From an uncultured Phycisphaera sp. (GTDB lineage Bacteria > Planctomycetota > Phycisphaerae > Phycisphaerales > SM1A02), in contig CALFOM010000238.1 in assembly GCA_937919685.1 (NCBI GenBank), positions 1 through 32,501 of the forward strand: a stretch of 32,501 nucleotides of DNA. Direction: 5' to 3'. Position numbers and translations under genes: made by a program. How positions within the stretch are numbered: the stretch's first letter is position 1; each line of letters opens with the position of its first letter. Positions 15,654 to 24,414 of this stretch are shown here, piece by piece. The notes below the pieces were generated by a model that did not search any database, was not told the DNA's origin, and saw only the letters and a list, made by a program, of their open reading frames with translations.

Positions 15654-17003
15654 TCAAAGGAGATCCTCTGAGGCCTTCTGCGGAGCCGGATCGCCACCTT
15701 CGAAGAGGTTCAGAATGTCCTCCCGAAGACGCTTCTCGGAGCCGGGACCAAACCCGGATCGCACCGAGACCACCCGCCCGTCAGCGTCGATGATGACGGT
15801 GGTCGGCAGGCCTCGAACCCGGTAGGCCCCCGCGGCCTTCCCGTCGAGATCCAATGCCACCCGAAGACCATCGAGATCGGGCCCCTGCTCCTTCAGGAAC
15901 GCTGCGATTCGTTTTCGACGCGTTTCCAGATCCTTGCTCTGCTCGCTGGTGTTCAAGGCGATCACCTCGAGCGGGAGACCGTTCTCGATCCCCCATTTCG
16001 AGAGTTCGGCAAGGCCGGGCAGGGCCGCACGACACGGGCCGCACCAGGTCGCCCAGAAGTCGAGAACGATCACCTTCCCTTTCAGATCGGACAGTTTGAA
16101 CCGCTCAGGCCCGAGGCCCGCGAGGTCGAATTCCGGTGCGGTTCGTCCCGGCGCCAGGCCTTCGCCTCGAGGACGATCTCCAGCTGCCAACGGTGCCGGA
16201 CGGGCGAGTGCCGCGACGCTATCCACGCGCTGGCGATCTCGTATCGGGATACGGAAGGTCGATTCCGCATCCTGAACCGGCCCGAAGACGTAGCTGTAGA
16301 CGTACTCCAGTTCGATCCCATCCTTGACGAAAAGCCCGTCATGGATCGTCACCGACGCCGTGACCGGAAGGTCCGTCTTCGGATCCACATCGATCCGCAT
16401 TTCTTCATAGTCACTGGACAGTCCGATCCGACGTCTGGAAGCTCCGTCCACCTCGACCATCTTGACCGAAGTCGGTTGAAGCCAGGGCGCACGCGAGTGC
16501 AACTGCATGGCGCATTCCGCCGGAATCTGCTCGCCCAGACCGAGCGCGAGCGCAGGCCATGGAAGATCCGAGAAGGCATTGAGCAGCGCGTAGTATCGGG
16601 ATCCACCGTCGGAGTTCTCGAAGAATAGGCCTTCGGAGGAATCGTGGATCGTGCGGATCTGCCCCTCAGAAAGAACGATACGGAATCCGTCGAAGACCCC
16701 CACCATGCCGCGGTCCGGCACCAACGTCCAAGTCGCTTCGCGAGGCGGCGCCGTCGCGATGTCATCACCATCGATGGTGGAGACCGTGACTTTCTCTTGA
16801 ATCACCCAAGGTTCGGCTCGAATCGCCGCGATGACCGCGGCCAATGCCTGCGAAGCCGCAGGATCTTCGTCACGCATCTGGGCGTTCGCGTGATTACTAC
16901 CGCCGAGGAACACGCCGATGGCGATCATGATCGGGGACAACGCCACAAAACGTCGCTTCCCAACGACCGCGACGCGGATTGAGATGGAGATGGACTCGGA
17001 CAT
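15654..17003 (-). CDS. Secreted TlpA-like thiol-disulfide protein with N-terminal domain (first copy)
   Basis: The 449-residue product has a basic N-terminus and hydrophobic segment (about 20-35) with a likely cleavage near ANA-Q42, so it is exported. Residues 45-260 form a beta-rich domain resembling LolA/DUF2092-type lipid-binding or sensor domains (inference). Residues 282-430 are a thioredoxin fold of the TlpA/ResA type with WATWCGPC (Cys321, Cys324) and cis-Pro in RGLPT (Pro400), expected to act as a reductase or redox sensor outside the cytoplasm. ATG 17003 has AGGAG 5 nt upstream. A TACTAT box at about 17066-17071 (minus) is a possible promoter. The response regulator follows it. Confidence 0.82.
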   Translation of the reverse strand: MSESISISIRVAVVGKRRFVALSPIMIAIGVFLGGSNHANAQMRDEDPAASQALAAVIAAIRAEPWVIQEKVTVSTIDGDDIATAPPREATWTLVPDRGMVGVFDGFRIVLSEGQIRTIHDSSEGLFFENSDGGSRYYALLNAFSDLPWPALALGLGEQIPAECAMQLHSRAPWLQPTSVKMVEVDGASRRRIGLSSDYEEMRIDVDPKTDLPVTASVTIHDGLFVKDGIELEYVYSYVFGPVQDAESTFRIPIRDRQRVDSVAALARPAPLAAGDRPRGEGLAPGRTAPEFDLAGLGPERFKLSDLKGKVIVLDFWATWCGPCRAALPGLAELSKWGIENGLPLEVIALNTSEQSKDLETRRKRIAAFLKEQGPDLDGLRVALDLDGKAAGAYRVRGLPTTVIIDADGRVVSVRSGFGPGSEKRLREDILNLFEGGDPAPQKASEDLL

Positions 17004-17107
17004 GCGAGCTCCTGAACCAGAATTGACGGGCTTCGACAATGACGTCTGCCGAGGTCATCCGGTCTCAATAGTACGCCGGAGTCGGAACGAGGATGCGGGA
17101 AAGAGAA

Positions 17108-17141
17108 CGCCGGACCGCGATCCGATGATCGCGATCCGGCG
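17108..17141 (-). terminator. Intrinsic terminator between the two TlpA-like genes
   Basis: 15-bp arms (17108-17122 and 17127-17141) with a 4-nt loop. The one mismatched position is C-A on the plus strand but U-G on the minus strand, and the minus-strand flank is TTCTCTTTC. Both point to use on the minus strand, after the gene ending at 17181. Confidence 0.8.
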
Positions 17142-17180
17142 GGTTGATCAGGTTTCGGCCGCCTTGCGGCGGTCGATCAC

Positions 17181-18476
17181 TCAGCCTTTCTCGGCCACGG
17201 CGGCCTTGAGCTCTTCTTTCATGACCTCGACCATGCTGGGGTCAAATCCCTGATGAACGACCTCAACCTTGCCGTCTCGGCCGATGATAAAACTCGTCGG
17301 AATACCCGTGACGCCGTACTTGGCGACCACGGCGTCATCCTCGTCGATCAGACTTGAGAAGGAGAAGTTCTGAGGATCCCAGAAGCCCTTGGCAACCGCA
17401 AGCTTCGCGGCGACTTCGCCCTGTTCCCAGACATTGACGCCGTAGAACTTGATCGGCATGTCGGCCTCGTTGGCCCACTGGACGACCTGATTGAGGACCG
17501 GAAGGCCTCGCTTGCAGGGGCCACACCAAGTGGCCCAGAAATCAAGCACGACGACCTGGCCTCGAAGGCTGGACAGTTTGACCGTCTCGCCCTCAAGGGT
17601 CTTCAACTCGAAGTCGGGCGCCATGGCGCCGGCTTCGAGTGGTTGGGGGCCGAGGCCATCGGGACTGTCGACCTTGGTCTTGCCGGTGGTGTCGAACGCG
17701 ATCGGCGTCTTCAGGGCTTTCAGGAGTTCATTCTTGATCGTGAAAGCGACCTCGATCTTGAATTCAGGCGGTGCACCGGGAGGTGTGACCATCAGGTCGA
17801 TTCGATCGATCAGATTCGTCTTCGAGTTCATGGAAACGACCGCCTTGCCGCCTTCACCTTCGAGCAACGCCTGCATCCCGGTCGCGGACGATCGGAACCC
17901 GGCGAGCTTGGGATTCGTCATCGCACCAAGGCCGAGCATCGCTGGAATCTCCTCGGCCTTGACGTCGGCCTTTCCGAGTCGGAAAGGAATCGCCGGGTCG
18001 GGAAGACCCCCGCCTCCGGTCGCACCGGCAATGACCCCCATTGCATCTCCGTCGGCGATCTCTTGGCTGAGATATCGCGTCTCGTCTGCGGGCATCAGCA
18101 TGTAAAAGGTGTTGCCGAACGCGAGCATGCGCATCTGGCCGTCCACGGTGATGTCGAAGGCGCCGTTGACACCCCATTGGGAATCGACCATGGTCTTCTG
18201 TTCACCCATCGGCGAATTGACCGAGATCACGATCCCCTCGGTCAGAGCGGGTGCGGCGCGGTACGCGGCTCTGGTCTTTACCAACTGTGCGAGCCCCGCC
18301 ATGAGCGTTTCGGGGCTTCGATCGGCCGCGGTGAAGGCCGCGGGATCCCCCTTGGCCACCTCAGGTGCGGCAGGCTCAGCGGCGGGCACTGCCGGTGCGT
18401 CCTGGACGGTAGCGGTGGCGGTGGCGAGACCGGTGAGAAAGACACCAGCGGCGATTGCAGCAGTCAACTGTCGCAT
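17181..18476 (-). CDS. Secreted TlpA-like thiol-disulfide protein with DUF2092-like domain (second copy)
   Basis: The 431-residue product has a signal peptide (about 1-23), an Ala/Pro/Glu-rich linker, a domain at about 50-265 with the look of DUF2092/LolA-like outer-membrane-lipid sensors, and a thioredoxin fold (282-425) with WATWCGPC (Cys318, Cys321) and cis-Pro in TGIPTS. It shares its architecture with the gene downstream on the same strand, but the N-terminal domains are only distantly alike. The two look like an old tandem duplication or a reused scaffold. ATG 18476 has CGGAG about 9 nt upstream, and TAGGAT at 18595-18600 (minus) is a possible -10 box. Confidence 0.85.
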   Translation of the reverse strand: MRQLTAAIAAGVFLTGLATATATVQDAPAVPAAEPAAPEVAKGDPAAFTAADRSPETLMAGLAQLVKTRAAYRAAPALTEGIVISVNSPMGEQKTMVDSQWGVNGAFDITVDGQMRMLAFGNTFYMLMPADETRYLSQEIADGDAMGVIAGATGGGGLPDPAIPFRLGKADVKAEEIPAMLGLGAMTNPKLAGFRSSATGMQALLEGEGGKAVVSMNSKTNLIDRIDLMVTPPGAPPEFKIEVAFTIKNELLKALKTPIAFDTTGKTKVDSPDGLGPQPLEAGAMAPDFELKTLEGETVKLSSLRGQVVVLDFWATWCGPCKRGLPVLNQVVQWANEADMPIKFYGVNVWEQGEVAAKLAVAKGFWDPQNFSFSSLIDEDDAVVAKYGVTGIPTSFIIGRDGKVEVVHQGFDPSMVEVMKEELKAAVAEKG

Positions 18477-18646
18477 GAGAACGAACTCCGGGGAATCGAC
18501 GCCGAAGGCGTCTGGAAGGGCGACGCCGTGGTCGACGTCCGGACCGGAAAGGTCAAGTCATTTCAAGTCGAGGCACGTGCGTCGACCGGAGGAGAATCCT
18601 ACCGCCCGAACGGGATCGAGGTTTCGCAGGGCTGAAGGACAATGAC

Positions 18647-18668
18647 CAAAAAACTGCTCTCGAGCAAA
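18647..18668 (-). terminator. Possible terminator of the pyrF-folK operon
   Basis: TGCTC/GAGCA (18656-18667) gives a short stem with a very small loop, followed on the minus strand by six T (18649-18654). It lies just after the folK stop at 18681. The short stem makes it uncertain. Confidence 0.4.
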
Positions 18669-18680
18669 GAGCCGCGGGTC

Positions 18681-19178
18681 TCAGGGGTTTTCAGGGGGAT
18701 TCGTCGAACCCGTTTCGCCGACAACGATCGCGGGACGGAGTTCCGGCATCAACGCGAGAAGCGGTTCCACCACGAAGGGCCTCGACCACATCCGGGGATG
18801 GGGAAGTTCCAGTCCGGGCTCCTGAACCTGGAGTTCACCGACCAGCAAGAGATCAAGGTCGAGGGTTCTGGGCTCGCAGCCCGAGCCGCGACGCCGACCG
18901 AACGCTGACTCGATGGCGAGCAGGCGTGAGAGCAACTCGCGAGGCGTTCGATTGGTCTCGCCAGCGAAGACGGTATTCAGATAATCCGGATGCCCCGAGG
19001 TCTCTCCGGCCGGAAGCACGGGTGCCGATTCGATGATCGCCGCCATCCGTACGTCGCGCACGCCCGGCGTCTCTGCGACCAGATCCCGAGCCCGGGTGAT
19101 CTGCCCACGGCGATCTCCGAGATTCGCGCCAACCCCCACGGCAAAGGGACGCCACGACCGGATCGCCTCGGCATTCAT
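18681..19178 (-). CDS. folK: 2-amino-4-hydroxy-6-hydroxymethyldihydropteridine pyrophosphokinase
   Basis: HPPK moves pyrophosphate from ATP to 6-hydroxymethyl-7,8-dihydropterin, a step of folate synthesis. The 165-residue product has the family segments GVGANLGDR, the ATP-binding RTLDLDLLL (with Arg and the two Asp for Mg) and PHPRMWSRPFVVEPLL. The length is normal. Its ATG overlaps the cinA stop as ATGA, so it is translationally coupled and is the last gene of the operon. Confidence 0.93.
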   Translation of the reverse strand: MNAEAIRSWRPFAVGVGANLGDRRGQITRARDLVAETPGVRDVRMAAIIESAPVLPAGETSGHPDYLNTVFAGETNRTPRELLSRLLAIESAFGRRRGSGCEPRTLDLDLLLVGELQVQEPGLELPHPRMWSRPFVVEPLLALMPELRPAIVVGETGSTNPPENP

Positions 19179-20437
19179 GACGAAGCATCCCGTTGCCAGA
19201 GCAGATCAGACGCGTCGCCTCGGATGCGAAGGCGAAGCAGTTGCAGCGCGGTCTTTGCGGTTCGATCACGAATGACCGATCGACCACCGGGGAAGTGGAA
19301 ACACCGTGCATCGATCCCCGCCTCATCAGCCACGGCGATCCAGACCGTTCCGACCGGCTTGTCCGCGGAACCGCCATCCGGTCCCGCCACGCCCGAGGTG
19401 GACACCCCGTAATCCGATCCGGCGCGTCTTCGAGCGCCCTCGGCCATCGCCGAAATCACGGATTGGCTCACCGCCCCGTCTCGTTCGATCAGTTCCGCCG
19501 CCACGCCCAAATCCTCGATCTTCCGAGCATTCTCGTACACAACCCATCCACCCGGATACCAGCCACTGGAACCCGGCACCTCTGTGAGCATCGAACCCAC
19601 GAGTCCTCCTGTACAACTCTCCGCCGTGGCGACGGTCCGCCCGGCTTCCTTGATTTCGGCGCCCAGGGCCATCGGAAGCGTGACGTCATCGCGACCGAAA
19701 ACATAGGGGTGCCACGCCTTCTCGACCTGCGCCGCGAGCGACTCAATCAATTCACGATCCTCGGGGCGATTCCCCCGGATCCGCGCTGAGAGAAGTGATT
19801 GGGAAACGGTGGTGGCGACCGGGAGCTTCTGGTCACGACGCATCAACGGTTCGATCCGCTCGGCCGCGTCGGATTCGCCGATGCCGAACGCCCGGATCAC
19901 GATGGCCGGCCTCGGTTCACCCGGGAGTTGCTCGTTCAACACGCCTTCGAGCATCGGACGCATCTCTCTCGGCGGTCCCGGAAGCACCACGACCAACGCG
20001 GCACCCATGCGGGCTTGAAGCCCGGGCGCTGTCCCGTTGGGATTCTCAAGGCACCGCGCCGAGACCGGTCGCATCGCTTGTCTCACGTTTCCTGCAGGCA
20101 TGACGCGACCTCGACCGGCATACCACGTCTCAAGATGTGCCCGGGAGGTTGCATCCTCGACCAGCGGCTCGTTCATGGCTTCGGCGAGAGCCTCCCTCGA
20201 GACGTCGTCAAGCGTCGGCCCCAGCCCACCCGTGATCACCACCAGATCCGCGGAGGCCGTCGCGGCAAGGATCGCCGCGGCGATGTTCGCCACGTCGTCC
20301 CCAAGAACCCGATGTTCGAGTACCCGGCATCCGCGTTCGGCAAGAGCGGCCGCAATGGTGCGACCGTGCGTATCGAGCGTCTCGCCGGCCAGCAGCTCAT
20401 CACCGACCGAGAGGGTCACGGCATGGCGGATCGTCAA
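19175..20437 (-). CDS. cinA: CinA: MoCF-like domain plus nicotinamide-mononucleotide amidase
   Basis: The 420-residue product has an N-terminal MoCF-type domain (about 3-170, with SVGDELLAGETLDTHG, TGGLGPTLDD and LPGPPREM) and a C-terminal NMN deamidase domain (about 255-415, with TAESCTGGLVGSMLTEVPGSS, YENARKIEDLGV and SGVAGPDGG). In bacteria the N-terminal part acts on ADP-ribose and the C-terminal part recycles NMN for NAD. The length is standard. The start overlaps the pyk stop by 4 bp and its own stop overlaps folK, so translation is coupled through three genes. Confidence 0.93.
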   Translation of the reverse strand: MTIRHAVTLSVGDELLAGETLDTHGRTIAAALAERGCRVLEHRVLGDDVANIAAAILAATASADLVVITGGLGPTLDDVSREALAEAMNEPLVEDATSRAHLETWYAGRGRVMPAGNVRQAMRPVSARCLENPNGTAPGLQARMGAALVVVLPGPPREMRPMLEGVLNEQLPGEPRPAIVIRAFGIGESDAAERIEPLMRRDQKLPVATTVSQSLLSARIRGNRPEDRELIESLAAQVEKAWHPYVFGRDDVTLPMALGAEIKEAGRTVATAESCTGGLVGSMLTEVPGSSGWYPGGWVVYENARKIEDLGVAAELIERDGAVSQSVISAMAEGARRRAGSDYGVSTSGVAGPDGGSADKPVGTVWIAVADEAGIDARCFHFPGGRSVIRDRTAKTALQLLRLRIRGDASDLLWQRDASS

Positions 20438-21927
20438 ATCGAACTCCCCGGCTCATCACCGATCCGAAGCACGCCGATGGCATCCGTCGGCCTTTCCTCG
20501 CTTCGACCCGACCCATGCACGAAGACACAGGCATCACCCGTGCGGGCGACGCCGTCGGCCATCGCGACCAACGCCGCGGTGCGCAGAAATTCCTGCCGAG
20601 TCGTGATCGCCGAGGTGACTACCGGGCGAACCCCACGAAGGAGTCGCATTCGACGTGCCAGTCGAACATCGTCGGTAAAGACGAAGATCGGAACCCTGAA
20701 CCGTTCGCGGCTCAGAAGGCAGGCCGTGTACTCATCCCGTGACCAGGCCAACACGGCCACCGCACCAAGATCGGACGCGATTCGACGAGCCCCCCGCGCG
20801 ATCGCCGGCATCCAGGGGTCGACCATCTCCACCAGAGTTCGGGTCGCCGCCTCGGGCTCCTCTCGCTCGTCCATCCAGGCTTCCGTGCAAACGGAGATTC
20901 GCCGCAGCATCTCCACCGCCAGCGGCGGATGCCGTCCGATCGCCGTCTCGCCACTCAGCATCAGCGCGTCGGTTCCGTCGAGAATCGCATTCGCCACGTC
21001 CGTGGCTTCGGCCCGGGTCGGCGATGCGGCTTCGATCATGCTTTGAAGCATCTGCGTCGCGACGATCACCGGCCGGCCGGCCGACATCGCCGCGGCGATG
21101 ATGCGCTTCTGCACCACCGGAACTTCCGCGATGTCCATCTCCACCCCCAGGTCACCCCGGGCGACGAGGACTGCGTCACTGGCTGCCACCACGTCCGTGA
21201 GATTAGCCACCGCCGCCGGGCGCTCCACCTTCGCAACGATCCCCGGTGCGATCCCGTCTTGACTGACGTCACCGGCGACCGCGGCTCGAAGTCGCCGAAG
21301 ATCGTCGCCGTCCCGGCAGAAACTGACGGCGAGGTAATCGGCGCCGGCTTTCGTCATTGCGTGGGCTAATTCAAGGTCTCGATCGGTGACGGCAGGAAGA
21401 TCGGGATCGCTGTCCGGAACATTCACACCGTTTCGCGCCCGGAGGCACCCACCCGAAGTCACCACGCAGCGAACCCGCGCTCGACCGCCGATCTCGTCGG
21501 CCGCGATCGCGAGCAGTCGGATGTTCCCATCGTCGATCAGGATCCGATGTCCGACCTTCACCGCCGACAAGACGCCGCGCACATCGATCGAAAGCACATC
21601 AGGATCAACGACCGCGGGATCGTCCGGTCCGATGATGGTCACTTCGGAGCCTGTCTCGATCATCTCGGGAACCTCGCCCGCAAGTCGGATCTTTGGGCCC
21701 GGAAGATCCACCATGATCGCGATCGGAATCCCACACTCCGCTTCGACCTGACGGATCCTGACCATGGTCGCCTGATGTGTTTCAAGCGAACCATGGCTCA
21801 TATTGAGCCGGAGCACGCCCGCCCCAGCCTCGATGAGTTGGAGGAGTTGCGCCGCGGAATCGCAGGCGGGCCCGATGGTGACCACGATCCGGGTCCGAGG
21901 TTCACTGGTCTGAAAGCCGGTACTCAC
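20434..21927 (-). CDS. pyk: Pyruvate kinase
   Basis: Glycolytic enzyme that makes ATP and pyruvate from phosphoenolpyruvate and ADP. The 497-residue product has VRLNMSHG-like VLRLNMSHG, DLPGPKIR, the catalytic lysine region VAKVERPAA (KIEN in many homologues), VARGDLGVEM, and the signature segment MLQSMI..PTRAEATDVANAI followed by DALMLSGETAIG. The C-terminal allosteric domain is present. The start ATG overlaps the stop of the solute-binding protein gene by 4 bp. Its place in a pyrimidine/folate gene string is unusual and probably reflects compaction. Confidence 0.94.
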   Translation of the reverse strand: MSTGFQTSEPRTRIVVTIGPACDSAAQLLQLIEAGAGVLRLNMSHGSLETHQATMVRIRQVEAECGIPIAIMVDLPGPKIRLAGEVPEMIETGSEVTIIGPDDPAVVDPDVLSIDVRGVLSAVKVGHRILIDDGNIRLLAIAADEIGGRARVRCVVTSGGCLRARNGVNVPDSDPDLPAVTDRDLELAHAMTKAGADYLAVSFCRDGDDLRRLRAAVAGDVSQDGIAPGIVAKVERPAAVANLTDVVAASDAVLVARGDLGVEMDIAEVPVVQKRIIAAAMSAGRPVIVATQMLQSMIEAASPTRAEATDVANAILDGTDALMLSGETAIGRHPPLAVEMLRRISVCTEAWMDEREEPEAATRTLVEMVDPWMPAIARGARRIASDLGAVAVLAWSRDEYTACLLSRERFRVPIFVFTDDVRLARRMRLLRGVRPVVTSAITTRQEFLRTAALVAMADGVARTGDACVFVHGSGRSEERPTDAIGVLRIGDEPGSSI

Positions 21928-23486
21928 CCCGTCGACCTCCTGGTCGCCACGATCGACTCGTAGACCGAACGAAAATGACGCCGAGCGATCCGCCGTAAGA
22001 CTTCAACCGGGTCGGCCTCGATCGGCCAGAGACCCTCCGCCGCCCAACCGCGACGAAGCCAGCCTGACTTGACTTCGGCGAGTCGATCAACGTCGCCAAG
22101 ATCAAAGAACGAATCGTCTGGCCCGGGAACGATGGGGAATGAATCAAACTCGGAAAGCATTCGGGCCAATTCCGGGTCGCTCACCGTAGACGCGGTGACC
22201 AGTCCTTCGGCGTTGAGTGGATAGTTCGGATGAGCGGTGATCTTCCGCCAGGCATCCTGAAGCGCTTCGGATTGATCGAGGGCCATCGCCCGAAAAAGCG
22301 GCGCGATGAATGCGCGCATGGCCTGATTGGGCGCCGCCACCGGCGTGGCGATCGTCCACGGGTCGACCTTGTCGACGAATCGGACGAAGTCATCGCGATA
22401 CATGGACCGCCGGATGGGAAGTCGCCGCAGTTCAAAGTCTCGGGGCCCGGGCCCACTGGTCGTCACCGGGAACTGCCAGAGCGCCTGGCCTTCCCGACTC
22501 AGCACGAAATCCATGAAGCGCCGCGCGAGTTCGGGATTCGGAGCACCCGTGAGCATGCCGATCGGATCCGGGTCGATCACCGTCTCGCCCGGAGGGTCCA
22601 CGTATCCGACCCTCCCGACCGCATCAGCACCTGCAAGCCCGGCTTTCACCGCGGCATCGCGAGTCCGCTGCGCCTCGTATCGGCCATAGAAGTCGATGCA
22701 GACCGCCGCCGCCGTCTCGCCGGCGGCGACTTCGATGGGGCCCTTCGTACTGCTCCCGGCGAACGACCTCGCATTCGCTGCCAGTCGACGGAGGATCCGC
22801 CATCCATCGACCCATCCACGCCGCTGGAGGATCGCTTCGAAAGCGGTGGTCACCGATCCGCTCATTCCAGGATCAACCATGGTGATCCAACCGTCGTAGC
22901 TCGGAACCGCGAGATCCTGCCACGTTCCCGGGGTCGAAATCCCCAGGCCCGCCAATGCGTCTCGGTTGAAGACGATTCCGAAACTCGAGAGCGCTGTTCC
23001 GAACCAGCGATGCCCTTCGTCGAAGAGCGGTTGGTCGGCGATCATGCCATCACCGTAGATCGACTCCAGCCAGGCCGGTGTCACCTCGATCCTCGCGAGT
23101 ACGGAGACTGAACGCGACTCGTCATCCACCTTGACTTCGATCGGCTTCGACAACTGGGCGAACTCGTAGCTTCCACCGCCCCAGAGCAGATCAGCGTTCC
23201 CACCGGGGGGAAGTCCGGCCTCGAGTGCTGCCGTGTACTCGGAAACGAGGAGTTTTCGAATCTCGCTGGTCCCGCCGGGCGTGCTCCACATCACCTGAAC
23301 TCGTTCGCCAAAGGTCGCTTCATGCCAGCGTTCGAAGGCCCGCTTGAACTCCCAGCGGATCTGTTCGTTGTGCGGCGTCACGATCACCAGCTGGGGCGAA
23401 TCGGGGTCCGCCGGTTCACCCTTTTGCTCGAGCAGAAAAGGGGCGGCCAGCAGAATAAGGAGGAGTGCGATCGGGGTATATCGCAT
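21924..23486 (-). CDS. Extracellular solute-binding protein, orphan
   Basis: The 520-residue product begins with a hydrophobic N-terminal segment (about 5-19) and continues as an iron/spermidine-type periplasmic binding protein: LVIVTPHNEQIRWEFKRAF, a WGGGSYEF ligand-hinge region, FGIVFNRDAL and TWQDLAVPSYDGWITMVDP, PNPELARRFMDFVLSREGQ. Ligand unknown; ferric ion, thiamine-type or sugar-phosphate ligands are all possible. About 150 residues beyond the usual end (from about 370) are an added C-terminal region. No permease or ATPase of an ABC transporter is near. It lies 1 bp after pyrF and overlaps pyk by 4 bp, so it is embedded in this operon. Confidence 0.82.
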   Translation of the reverse strand: MRYTPIALLLILLAAPFLLEQKGEPADPDSPQLVIVTPHNEQIRWEFKRAFERWHEATFGERVQVMWSTPGGTSEIRKLLVSEYTAALEAGLPPGGNADLLWGGGSYEFAQLSKPIEVKVDDESRSVSVLARIEVTPAWLESIYGDGMIADQPLFDEGHRWFGTALSSFGIVFNRDALAGLGISTPGTWQDLAVPSYDGWITMVDPGMSGSVTTAFEAILQRRGWVDGWRILRRLAANARSFAGSSTKGPIEVAAGETAAAVCIDFYGRYEAQRTRDAAVKAGLAGADAVGRVGYVDPPGETVIDPDPIGMLTGAPNPELARRFMDFVLSREGQALWQFPVTTSGPGPRDFELRRLPIRRSMYRDDFVRFVDKVDPWTIATPVAAPNQAMRAFIAPLFRAMALDQSEALQDAWRKITAHPNYPLNAEGLVTASTVSDPELARMLSEFDSFPIVPGPDDSFFDLGDVDRLAEVKSGWLRRGWAAEGLWPIEADPVEVLRRIARRHFRSVYESIVATRRSTG

Positions 23487-23487
23487 G

Positions 23488-24354
23488 TCAGTGATCCTGA
23501 TCGGCGACGAGGCCGCCGATCTCTTCGGCGAACGTCGCCGCGGCGTCTTTCACACACCGCCGCCAGTCGCCCGATTGGTCGATGAATGCGTGGATGATCG
23601 ACCTGCTCGCGGTCACGAGAACCCCTCCACCTCGACGATCGAGTGCGGCACGAACGCCATCGACTCCACCGCCCTGTGCGCCGTAGCCCGGCAGCAGGAA
23701 GGGTGCGTCGGGCATGACCGCTCGGAGTTCCGCGGCCGCTTCGGGCTTCGTCGCACCGACCACGGCGCCGACGGAGGAAAGACCGTTTGTTCCGCGCCTG
23801 GATTCACCGAGTCGCCCGACCATCGAGCCGACGAGACCGGCCACCGTTCCAGCACCGCATTCCGGTGACTGGATCTCGTCTCCTGAGGGATTCGAAGTTC
23901 GGACGAGCACGAAGACGCCCAACCCCGCATCGAGAAACGGAATCACTCCATCCTCTCCGAGATATCCGTTGAGCGTGATCCAATGCGCCCCCGTCGCCGC
24001 GGCACCGGCCGCGTAATGGGTCGCCGAGATGCCGATGTCCCCGCGCTTGGCGTCAAGGATGACCAGCAGATCGGCGTCGACGGCGGCGGTGATAACCCGC
24101 TCCATCGCCGCGACGCCTCGACTTCCATACCGCTCGAAGCATGCCGCCTGGACTTTGACGCACGGAGCGATGCCGACCACGGAATCCAGCACGCCTCGGG
24201 AGAATTGTTCGATCGCCGCGACCTCGTCGGAACGGTCGATCGAATCGGGAAGCCGACTAATGATCGGATCGAGACCGACGCAGATCGGAGCTTGGCGTTC
24301 AAGCCGCAGCGCCAGACACTGGCCTGGCGAGAGGTTCGAGGTCGAGGTGATCAT
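23488..24354 (-). CDS. pyrF: Orotidine 5'-phosphate decarboxylase, subfamily 2
   Basis: Last step of UMP synthesis. The 288-residue TIM barrel has CVGLDP, the catalytic segment LDAKRGDIGISATHYA (Lys with the Asp pair), TLNGYLGEDGVIPFL, a VVGATKPE segment and the phosphate loop LLPGYGAQGGGVDG. The length and the DAKRGDIG motif mark the longer subfamily 2 common in actinobacteria and planctomycetes rather than the E. coli type. ATG 24354 is supported by TAGAAT ending 7 nt upstream; no Shine-Dalgarno spacing exists. It is the first gene of the operon and is divergent from the DUF971 gene. Confidence 0.94.
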   Translation of the reverse strand: MITSTSNLSPGQCLALRLERQAPICVGLDPIISRLPDSIDRSDEVAAIEQFSRGVLDSVVGIAPCVKVQAACFERYGSRGVAAMERVITAAVDADLLVILDAKRGDIGISATHYAAGAAATGAHWITLNGYLGEDGVIPFLDAGLGVFVLVRTSNPSGDEIQSPECGAGTVAGLVGSMVGRLGESRRGTNGLSSVGAVVGATKPEAAAELRAVMPDAPFLLPGYGAQGGGVDGVRAALDRRGGGVLVTASRSIIHAFIDQSGDWRRCVKDAAATFAEEIGGLVADQDH

Positions 24355-24361
24355 CCCCTAG

Positions 24362-24367
24362 ATTCTA
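24362..24367 (-). promoter_or_regulatory. Probable -10 box of the pyrF operon (leaderless)
   Basis: TAGAAT on the minus strand ends 7 nt before ATG 24354. There is no good -35 hexamer. The whole five-gene operon would start from here. Confidence 0.5.
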
Positions 24368-24408
24368 CGACGGGCGACCAACCTTCACCGCGTGATCGCT
24401 TCGGACCG

Positions 24409-24414
24409 TACCAT
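24409..24414 (+). promoter_or_regulatory. Probable -10 box of the DUF971 operon (leaderless)
   Basis: TACCAT ends 7 nt before ATG 24422. It faces away from the pyrF -10 box, with 41 bp between them. Confidence 0.45.

Noticed and set aside
17643-18635. Plus-strand reading frame of 330 codons over the second TlpA-like gene
   Set aside because: Opposite strand of a gene with a clear thioredoxin motif and a signal peptide; only the last 50 codons fall outside it and are reported separately.
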